Source: Candidatus Fermentibacteraceae bacterium (GTDB lineage Bacteria > Fermentibacterota > Fermentibacteria > Fermentibacterales > JCC-6). Taken from it: 6,548 bases of DNA. Below the pieces are notes generated by a model. It was given only the letters and a program-made list of their open reading frames with translations. It was not told the DNA's origin and searched no databases. The stretch is from contig JAOZQW010000038.1 in NCBI GenBank assembly GCA_029932015.1, positions 1 to 6,548 on the forward strand, given 5' to 3'. The position numbers and the translations under genes are program-made. This document shows positions 1 to 5,397 of this stretch, piece by piece; positions within the stretch are counted from its first letter, which is position 1; every line of letters starts with the position of its first letter.

Positions 1-1
1 G

Positions 2-187
2 CCCTTCACCTTCCGTCTGTTTGACCTGACTGGCCGGCTTGCTTATGAGTTTCAGTCGACCGACAGGGACTCCTTCGCCTGGAGCGGAACCGACGATGCC
101 GGGGTGCCAGTGGCGTCCGGCACATACATCGTTCAGATATCGCAGGGAGGGGACCACAGATTCATAAAGCTGGCACTGGTGAGGTAG
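2..187 (+). CDS. C-terminal end of a secreted protein with a FlgD-Ig-like / T9SS-like sorting domain (5' partial)
   Basis: Only the last 61 codons are in the window, read in frame from base 2 to the TAG at 185-187. The translated end has the classic pattern of the FlgD immunoglobulin-like fold: a strand with FRLFDLTGR, a WSGTDDAGVPVASGTYIV segment (the W-x-G-x-D-x-x-G-x-x-V-x-x-G-x-Y core), and a final strand ending KLALVR. In the families I know, this domain sits at the extreme C-terminus of large secreted or surface proteins of FCB-group bacteria and related candidate phyla, where it often resembles type A type IX secretion sorting domains. The N-terminal catalytic or adhesive part lies upstream of the window, so the protein's main function cannot be read. 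The stop is 28 nt before the next start and no terminator hairpin is visible between them. Alternatively it is a plain structural FlgD_ig module with no sorting role. Confidence 0.75.
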   Translation, partial: PFTFRLFDLTGRLAYEFQSTDRDSFAWSGTDDAGVPVASGTYIVQISQGGDHRFIKLALVR

Positions 188-215
188 AACCAGGCACTTC
201 TGGAGGGAACCGCAT

Positions 216-950
216 ATGAAAGGCGTAGTACTGGCCGGAGGACTGGGCACAAGGCTCAGGCCACTCACAAGCATTACAAACAAGCATCTTCTTCCGGTCT
301 ATGACCGGCCGATGATATTCTATCCGATTCAGCAGCTTGCAGCGGCGGGTATCGAAGATGTCATGCTTGTTACCGGTGGCAACAGCGCCGGTGATTTCCT
401 CAGACTTCTCGGTGACGGCAGTTCTTTCGGCCTGAACTCGCTGAATTATGCCTACCAGGAAAGAGAAGGCGGCATTGCTGAGGCCATTGGTCTTACCCGG
501 GCTTTTGTAGGGTCTGACAGGTTCGTTGTCATCCTTGGAGACAACATACTGGAGGATCCGCTGGGTCCCTTTGTGGAAGCCTTCAGGGCACAGGAAAGCG
601 GTGCCAGAATTCTCCTCAAGGAAGTTGATAACCCCAGTGACTACGGGGTGGCCGAATTGAACGGCGACATGGTCGTCTCGATCGTTGAGAAACCAGAGCA
701 TCCAGCAAGCCCATATGCTGTTATAGGTGTCTACATGTACGACAGCTACGCATTTGATGTTATCCGCGGGTTGGAGCCCTCGGCGAGGGGCGAACTCGAG
801 GTGACAGATCTGAACAATGCCTACCTCCAGCGAGGAGAGCTCCAGGCGGATATCCTTTCCGGCTGGTGGGCTGATTCCGGATGCAGCATCGACGGTCTCC
901 TCGAGGCCGGTATCAGGGCCAGGCAGATCAGCAGGGAGATACGGGTATGA
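216..950 (+). CDS. rmlA: Glucose-1-phosphate thymidylyltransferase, short form (RmlA/RfbA)
   Basis: This 244-residue cytoplasmic enzyme should join dTTP and glucose-1-phosphate to give dTDP-glucose and pyrophosphate, the first step to dTDP-deoxysugars. Visible motifs are the nucleotide-binding loop LAGGLGTRLRPLT (6-18), NKHLLPV with Lys23, the QEREGGIAEAI thymidine/sugar site (81-91), LGDN with metal-binding Asp109, EKP (158-160), SARGELEVTDLNN (189-201) and GWWAD with Asp220, the likely second metal ligand. Typical RmlA is about 290 residues. This one stops soon after the last catalytic motif, like the short RfbA type known from Bacillus anthracis, so the C-terminal segment that helps form the allosteric dTDP-rhamnose site in long enzymes is missing. 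The ATG at 216 has GGAGGG at 202-207, eight bases upstream. The stop overlaps the rmlB start as ATGA. The residues after Asp220 read Ser-Gly-Cys-Ser, where Thr-Gly-Thr or Ala-Gly-Thr-His is usual. Confidence 0.93.
   Translation: MKGVVLAGGLGTRLRPLTSITNKHLLPVYDRPMIFYPIQQLAAAGIEDVMLVTGGNSAGDFLRLLGDGSSFGLNSLNYAYQEREGGIAEAIGLTRAFVGSDRFVVILGDNILEDPLGPFVEAFRAQESGARILLKEVDNPSDYGVAELNGDMVVSIVEKPEHPASPYAVIGVYMYDSYAFDVIRGLEPSARGELEVTDLNNAYLQRGELQADILSGWWADSGCSIDGLLEAGIRARQISREIRV
933..938 (+). promoter_or_regulatory. Ribosome binding site that fixes the rmlB start
   Basis: AGGGAG lies eight bases before the ATG at 947. That start gives a protein beginning directly with the Rossmann strand MKLLVTGGAGFIGS. 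The longer in-frame reading from 881 adds 22 polar residues not expected in this family and overlaps rmlA by 70 bases. The site lies inside the last codons of rmlA, so the two genes are probably translationally coupled. Confidence 0.75.
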
Positions 951-1969
951 AACTCCTCGTGACCGGCGGCGCGGGATTCATTGGCAGCAACTTCACACGG
1001 ATGGTCCTTGCTGAAAGACTCACCTGGGAGGTCGTTGTACTCGATAAGCTGACCTACGCAGGGAGGATGGAGAATCTACAGGATCTCCAGGGTGATCCCC
1101 GATTCACCTTCGTGAAGGGTGACATCTGCGACCCGTCAATTGTTTCGGAGACAATGACCGGATGTGACGGAGTAGTAAACTTCGCGGCAGAGACACATGT
1201 TGACAGGTCCATTTCAGATGCATTCTCCTTCGTTCGGACCGACATCGACGGGGTCAGGGTCCTTCTTGAGGAGTTCCGGAAGGAGGATCGGACGCTCTTC
1301 CTTCAGATATCCACGGATGAGGTTTATGGCAGCGTCGAGACCGGACGTTCCACAGAGACGGACCTGCTGGCCCCCAGAAGCCCCTACGCAGCATCGAAGG
1401 CAGGGGGTGAACTGCTGGCCATGAGTTATCGCACGACCTTCGGAACTCCGGTTGTTGTGTCCCGTGCTTCCAATAATTACGGTCCCTGCCAGTATCCCGA
1501 AAAACTCATCCCGCTCTTTCTGACAAATGCGATGGATGGTGAGCCTCTCCCGCTCTACGGAGATGGTCTGAACAGGAGGGACTGGCTCTTCGTTTCTGAC
1601 CATTGCAGGGCACTCCTCCACATCCTGGAGTCAGGAGAACCGGGTCAGGTCTACAATGTCGGAACAGGACGTGAACACACAAATCGGGAGATCACCGAAG
1701 CCATACTGACGGTAACCGGTGCTGACAGGTCCCTTGTAAGGTATATTGACGACCGTCCAGGGCATGACCGGAGATATGCACTTGATGTTGCCTTCATAGA
1801 GAGATCTCTGGGATGGAAGCCGGAGATCGGCTTTGAGGAGGGCCTTCAGCTGACAGTCGACTGGTACCGGGAGAACCGCTCCTGGTGGGAGGAGATCAAG
1901 TCAGGGAAGTTCAGGGAGTACTACCGCGATATGTATGCCGAAAGGCTGCGGGACTCCCGAGGGGAATGA
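947..1969 (+). CDS. rmlB: dTDP-glucose 4,6-dehydratase (RmlB/RfbB)
   Basis: This 340-residue extended short-chain dehydrogenase/reductase uses bound NAD+ to convert dTDP-glucose to dTDP-4-keto-6-deoxyglucose, the branch point for rhamnose, fucosamine and other 6-deoxysugars. Visible features are the NAD loop TGGAGFIGS (6-14), DKLTYAGRMENL (33-44), the FAAETHVDRSI segment (79-89), the catalytic triplet Thr123-Asp124-Glu125 in STDEVYG, the Tyr147/Lys151 pair in YAASK, SRASNNYGPCQYPEKLIPL (172-190), GDGLNRRDWLFVSDH (205-219) and RYIDDRPGHDRRYALD (265-280). The last three bind the nucleotide sugar and are diagnostic of RmlB rather than GalE or Gmd. Length is normal. The start overlaps the rmlA stop by four bases, so it takes up the product of RmlA directly. 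No rmlC or rmlD follows in the window, so the final deoxysugar cannot be named from this sequence. Identity is very secure. Confidence 0.95.
   Translation: MKLLVTGGAGFIGSNFTRMVLAERLTWEVVVLDKLTYAGRMENLQDLQGDPRFTFVKGDICDPSIVSETMTGCDGVVNFAAETHVDRSISDAFSFVRTDIDGVRVLLEEFRKEDRTLFLQISTDEVYGSVETGRSTETDLLAPRSPYAASKAGGELLAMSYRTTFGTPVVVSRASNNYGPCQYPEKLIPLFLTNAMDGEPLPLYGDGLNRRDWLFVSDHCRALLHILESGEPGQVYNVGTGREHTNREITEAILTVTGADRSLVRYIDDRPGHDRRYALDVAFIERSLGWKPEIGFEEGLQLTVDWYRENRSWWEEIKSGKFREYYRDMYAERLRDSRGE
1959..1966 (+). promoter_or_regulatory. Ribosome binding site for the UDP-glucuronate decarboxylase gene
   Basis: GAGGGGAA ends ten bases before the ATG at 1977, and the rmlB stop codon TGA (1967-1969) sits in the spacer. 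This supports the start at 1977, which gives the expected N-terminal MKILVTGGAGFIGS. The longer in-frame reading from 1935 would add 14 residues of no family character. The spacing is slightly long but the purine match is strong. Confidence 0.7.
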
Positions 1970-1976
1970 AATTACT

Positions 1977-2912
1977 ATGAAGATCCTGGTTACAGGTGGT
2001 GCGGGTTTCATTGGAAGCCATTTATGCGAGAGACTGCTTTCCGACGGCCATGCGGTAATAGCCATGGATAACCTCATTACCGGATCGACAGACAATATCG
2101 CCCATCTTGCCGGCCGGGACGACTTCTCCTTCATACATCACGATGTCACGAACTATATCTTTGTCCAGGGCGAGCTGGACTTCATCTTCCATCTCGCTTC
2201 TCCAGCCAGTCCGGCAGACTACCTCGCTTTTCCCATTCAGACGCTCAAGGTCGGGTCTCTCGGGACCCATAAGGCCCTGGGTCTTGCAAGGGAAAAGAGC
2301 GCAGGATTCCTCCTCGCGTCCACCAGCGAGGTTTATGGTGACCCTCTCATCCATCCTCAGCCGGAGGATTACTGGGGTAATGTGAATCCTGTCGGACCAA
2401 GGGGGGTCTACGACGAGGCGAAGCGCTTTGCGGAGGCACTTGCGTTTGCATATAGACGCTACCATTCCATGGATACAAAGATTGCAAGAATATTCAATAC
2501 GTACGGTCCCAGGATGAGGGCGGAGGACGGCCGGGTTGTTCCCGCTTTCATCTGTCAGGCCCTAGCAGACGAGGACCTCACGGTATTCGGCAACGGGCAG
2601 CAGACAAGGAGCTTCTGCTTCGTCTCTGATACGGTCGATGGGCTGGTCAGACTAATGGAGAGCGATATCTCAGGGCCTGTAAACATCGGTAATCCTGATG
2701 AGATGACCATTCGTGAGTTTGCGGATTTCATCATCGATCTCACGGGGAGCGGATCTTCCATTACGCACCGGGACCTTCCTGAAGATGACCCCAAGGTAAG
2801 GCGTCCGGACATTTCCCTTGCCTCTGGCAGGCTTGGATGGAGACCGGCAGTTCCCCTGTTGGAAGGACTCTCAAAAACAGTGGATTACTTCAGGGGGAAA
2901 CTCTCATGCTGA
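1977..2912 (+). CDS. uxs: UDP-glucuronate decarboxylase (UDP-xylose synthase)
   Basis: This 311-residue extended SDR should oxidise and decarboxylate UDP-glucuronate, then reduce the 4-keto intermediate to UDP-xylose, with NAD+ recycled in the active site. The motifs are the NAD loop TGGAGFIGSHL (6-16), DNLITGS (31-37), FHLASPASPADY (71-82), STSEVYGDP (115-123) with Glu118, EDYWGNVNPVGPRGVYDEAKR (130-150) with Tyr145/Lys149, RIFNTYGPRM (171-180), DGRVVPAFI (184-192), SFCFVSD (212-218), VNIGNP (235-240), and DDPKVRRPDI (270-279), which carries the arginine typical of this family. The SPASPxxY, SEDYWG-like and RRPDI signatures are the pattern of human and bacterial UXS and separate it from GalE and RmlB. 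Length matches soluble bacterial UXS, with no membrane anchor. It needs UDP-glucose dehydrogenase for substrate, and that gene is not here. It follows rmlB by seven bases and overlaps the next gene by seven. Confidence 0.92.
   Translation: MKILVTGGAGFIGSHLCERLLSDGHAVIAMDNLITGSTDNIAHLAGRDDFSFIHHDVTNYIFVQGELDFIFHLASPASPADYLAFPIQTLKVGSLGTHKALGLAREKSAGFLLASTSEVYGDPLIHPQPEDYWGNVNPVGPRGVYDEAKRFAEALAFAYRRYHSMDTKIARIFNTYGPRMRAEDGRVVPAFICQALADEDLTVFGNGQQTRSFCFVSDTVDGLVRLMESDISGPVNIGNPDEMTIREFADFIIDLTGSGSSITHRDLPEDDPKVRRPDISLASGRLGWRPAVPLLEGLSKTVDYFRGKLSC
2892..2899 (+). promoter_or_regulatory. Ribosome binding site that fixes the polysaccharide exporter start
   Basis: AGGGGGAA lies six bases before the ATG at 2906, inside the end of the preceding gene. 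This start puts a hydrophobic signal peptide at the extreme N-terminus. The alternative in-frame ATG at 2837 has no comparable site and would put 23 polar residues ahead of the signal core. Confidence 0.75.
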
Positions 2913-4090
2913 TACTGCTTCTGGCACTCGTCAGTACCATTACTCCCGTACTCCCTTCCGGAGCCGAGCTTGGTGATGCCGCGCTTCTGACAGAGCCAAT
3001 CGACAGGAATCTGTACCTCCTCGGCCCTGGGGATGTTGTAGCGGTCGTGATAGAGGGCGGGTGCACGGAAGCCCTGCTCGGAGCGGGAGTGAGTCCCTGG
3101 GCAAGCTATATGGTAACTGCGGACGGATACCTCTCGATATCCGGGATCGGCTCGGTCGATGTGGGAGATCTGACCCTTAACGAGGCGCAGTATCTCGTAC
3201 ATCAGAAAGCAGCTGTCTATTATCCCTCGATCAGGCTTACGGTATCGCTGCTCCAGCCGGGACAGGTCAGAGTGGGGATACGGGGAATGGTAGAAGATCC
3301 CGGCACTTATATCATGACCTCGCTTTCGAGGGTCTCGGACCTGGTCTGGAACGCGGGTGGGATATCAGCCTTCGGATCAAGGTACGGGACCATGATCTCT
3401 GCCGATGGTGATACTCTTGCGGTTGACCTTCATATCTCCTCTGCTACAGGGATGCCCAACCTCGATCCATTTCTCGAGACTGGTGCTTCGGTGAACTTCG
3501 ATGTCTGCACCGAGCCGGTTTACATATTGAGGGCGGGAATGCTGCATCCAGGGACCGAGATAGAGAACCCCCGGATGATGGCATCTGTCGAGACCTGGGA
3601 GCTGAATCGCTCCGGTGATGACCTGATCTCCCTCATGGACAGAATGGGTGGAATTCCGGGGAATGTGAATCTCAATTCATCGAGGATATTCAGGGATGGG
3701 TCAAGACTGCAAGTCTGGAGCGATGCTGCCGGACTTCTTCCTGAACCGCTCATTCCGGGGGATACGATCATGCTTGTCGTATTCACAGATTCGATCGCCG
3801 TAGGCGGTGCCGTCGGTAATCCTGGAATGACCGAGTACAGACCGGAGTCGACGGTCCACGAGTACATAATTGCTGCAGGGGGTCCTGTACGGGATACCAG
3901 TCTCAGCGGGGTCAAGCACTTCAGGGATGGGATTGAAATAGCATCGGGAGGCGACGCCCTGGCCAATACAGTCCTGCCCGGTGATGCCATTGAGGTGCCG
4001 TACAACTGGGTCTCCAGGAACAAGGATGCAATCACGATAGTCGGTGCGATAATCACCATCTGGTACACTGTGCACAGGATCATGGAGTAG
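2906..4090 (+). CDS. Outer-membrane polysaccharide export protein (Wza-class, Poly_export plus SLBB domains)
   Basis: This 394-residue exported protein should form the periplasmic and outer-membrane channel through which finished polysaccharide leaves the cell. Residues 1-20 form a signal peptide with probable cleavage near PSGA/ELG. There is no lipobox cysteine, unlike Wza. A Poly_export domain follows at about 35-115 and starts with YLLGPGDVVAVVI. Three SLBB-like modules follow at about 121-200, 204-292 and 296-366. They share a G-x-V-x-x-P-G or similar opening and an internal AGG or MGG turn; the last two end in PGDxI. The C-terminus (375-393) is a hydrophobic segment with a Trp-Tyr pair, placed where Wza has its outer-membrane-spanning helix. 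The signal peptide has no positive residue after Met, which is unusual. The start overlaps the upstream stop by seven bases and the stop is two bases before the chain-length regulator, its usual partner. The family is secure; the exact polymer is unknown. Confidence 0.9.
   Translation: MLILLLALVSTITPVLPSGAELGDAALLTEPIDRNLYLLGPGDVVAVVIEGGCTEALLGAGVSPWASYMVTADGYLSISGIGSVDVGDLTLNEAQYLVHQKAAVYYPSIRLTVSLLQPGQVRVGIRGMVEDPGTYIMTSLSRVSDLVWNAGGISAFGSRYGTMISADGDTLAVDLHISSATGMPNLDPFLETGASVNFDVCTEPVYILRAGMLHPGTEIENPRMMASVETWELNRSGDDLISLMDRMGGIPGNVNLNSSRIFRDGSRLQVWSDAAGLLPEPLIPGDTIMLVVFTDSIAVGGAVGNPGMTEYRPESTVHEYIIAAGGPVRDTSLSGVKHFRDGIEIASGGDALANTVLPGDAIEVPYNWVSRNKDAITIVGAIITIWYTVHRIME
4084..4087 (+). promoter_or_regulatory. 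Short ribosome binding site before the chain-length determinant
   Basis: GGAG is made from the last codons of the exporter gene (ATG GAG TAG) and lies only five bases before the ATG at 4093. The match is brief and the spacing tight, so translation may depend on ribosomes finishing the exporter gene. It is the best visible support for starting at 4093 rather than at the downstream in-frame ATG at 4159. Confidence 0.5.
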
Positions 4091-4092
4091 AC

Positions 4093-5352
4093 ATGCCAGC
4101 AGCATTCGACGATCATCTCGGAGCGAAGTTCTCCGGCCGCTGGATCCTGCTGACGGCCATGAACATCAGGCGCATTGCCATTCTCTGTTTCCTGGTTGCC
4201 CTGCTCACTGCGGTGTACGCCCTGACAAGAACACAGCGATGGGAGGCCGCCGCAGTAACGATGGTCCCCGGAGGACAGGGTTCGATCATGTCGCAGCTGG
4301 GTGACCTTGGAGATATTGCGGGTTCAATGCTTCCCGGTTCCATGGCAAGTCTCGCAGGCATGGGCTCGATGAGTGCCGGTACTCCTGCAGGGATGGATAT
4401 TACCGTTGTCAACCAAGTCCTCTCCTCTCGTACTGTACTGGAGAGAGTTCTGCTGAAATACAACCTCCTTGAGCAGTTCAACTCTCCGACGATGGATCTA
4501 GCCATCGAGAAGCTCGGTACGAGGATCTCTGTAACGCTTTCCCCGGAGGGGTTCCTGATCGTAGCTGCCCAGGCCGAGTCCAGAGAAGATGCCGCAGCCA
4601 TGGTCAACGATATGATCCTTTTCGCCAACGATGAACTGTCAACGATAATCACGACAAGAGCAAGACGGGCAAGGATACTTGCCCAGCAGTCGGTCACGGC
4701 GGCTGAGGATTCTCTTGATGCCGCGCAGGTGAGACTCGAGGAGTTCCGATCGGAGACAGGTTTCCTCTTCCCTGAGATCCAGGGAGCCCAGGCGATGGAT
4801 GTACTCAGTACACTCGAAACTGAGCTCGTGCTTGCGGAAGCGCAGCTCGCAGGCGTCAGCGGGACGATGTCCCCTTCAAGCCCTGCCTATACCGAGATCG
4901 CCCAGCAGGTAAGCTACCTCAGAGGCTCCATCGAGGAGCGAATGTCATCTGGGGACAGCCTGAGCGTCTTCCCCGGTATGGAAGGTATCCCCTCGATCCT
5001 GAGGGAGTACGAGCGCATCGCCATAGATGTTGAGACCCGCAGGGTCATCTACCTGATGCTCCGTCAGGAACTGGAGTCTCTCAAGCTCCAGGAGGCACAG
5101 GAAAGCCCCACTCTGGAGGTGCTGATACCGGCCACTCCCTCAGGACTGAGAGCCTACCCCAAGCGTGGAATGATGGTTGTGACCAATACATTGGCTGCTT
5201 TAATCCTGGCGCTGCTGTGGCTTGCTGTCGTGGCCTACTCCCGCGACCTTCTTACCCGCGAGGAGACCGGTGCCTTCTGGAAGAATGTTGTCTCCATCTC
5301 CCGCCGGCAGCTGTTCCTCGGAGGGAAGAAGGACCAGGGAAAGGGCAGTTGA
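4093..5352 (+). CDS. Wzz-type polysaccharide co-polymerase / chain-length determinant without kinase domain
   Basis: This 419-residue inner-membrane protein should control polymer length and couple polymerisation to the outer-membrane exporter. It has the family's two-helix plan: a short cytoplasmic N-terminus, TM1 at about 28-45, a long periplasmic part and TM2 at about 360-382. The motif before TM2, PATPSGLRAYPKRGMM (346-361), is the proline-rich Wzz signature. Residues 185-340 are rich in Glu, Ala, Gln and Leu and look helical or coiled-coil. After TM1 comes a Gly/Met/Ser-rich stretch (58-101), a low-complexity loop also seen in larger GumC-like members. The cytoplasmic tail (383-419) is basic and has no Walker A or tyrosine cluster, so this is not a fused Wzc/BY-kinase. 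The ATG at 4093 is two bases after the exporter stop, with GGAG at 4084-4087 (short five-base spacing). An in-frame ATG at 4159 (MNIRRIAI) is the alternative start and has no better site. Confidence 0.88.
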   Translation: MPAAFDDHLGAKFSGRWILLTAMNIRRIAILCFLVALLTAVYALTRTQRWEAAAVTMVPGGQGSIMSQLGDLGDIAGSMLPGSMASLAGMGSMSAGTPAGMDITVVNQVLSSRTVLERVLLKYNLLEQFNSPTMDLAIEKLGTRISVTLSPEGFLIVAAQAESREDAAAMVNDMILFANDELSTIITTRARRARILAQQSVTAAEDSLDAAQVRLEEFRSETGFLFPEIQGAQAMDVLSTLETELVLAEAQLAGVSGTMSPSSPAYTEIAQQVSYLRGSIEERMSSGDSLSVFPGMEGIPSILREYERIAIDVETRRVIYLMLRQELESLKLQEAQESPTLEVLIPATPSGLRAYPKRGMMVVTNTLAALILALLWLAVVAYSRDLLTREETGAFWKNVVSISRRQLFLGGKKDQGKGS

Positions 5353-5397
5353 TCTTCCCCTGACTCTTCAGCCAATGCGGGAAAGCACGGTTCCTTG

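Noticed and set aside
21..49. Promoter-like pair TTGACC (21-26) and TATGAG (44-49) with a 17-nt spacer upstream of rmlA
   Set aside because: It lies inside the coding sequence of the upstream gene, about 165 bases from rmlA. The -10 matches only 4 of 6 positions and the organism's consensus is unknown, so chance is a good explanation.
188..215. Terminator or operator between the sorting-domain gene and rmlA
   Set aside because: The 28-nt gap has no inverted repeat or T-run; it holds only the rmlA ribosome binding site.
162..701. Minus-strand open frame of 179 codons opposite rmlA
   Set aside because: It lies opposite well-supported rmlA codons, shows no recognisable domain and is a shadow of the coding strand.
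1214..1621. Minus-strand open frame of 135 codons opposite rmlB
   Set aside because: It mirrors strongly conserved RmlB codons, has no family motifs and no gene context on that strand.
947..2912. Possible recent duplication of the two adjacent SDR genes
   Set aside because: Both begin MK(L/I)LVTGGAGFIGS, but the DNA differs at many positions even there and the rest diverges into distinct RmlB and UXS signatures, so this is ancient shared family ancestry.
3520..4116. Minus-strand open frame of 198 codons opposite the exporter gene
   Set aside because: It is rich in Ser, Pro and Ile without domain pattern. It comes from the complement of the exporter's codon bias, and a second minus-strand frame (3701-4105) overlaps it.
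4113..4697. Minus-strand open frame of 194 codons opposite the chain-length gene
   Set aside because: The + strand frame has a clear Wzz plan with two membrane helices and the proline motif; the antisense frame has none.
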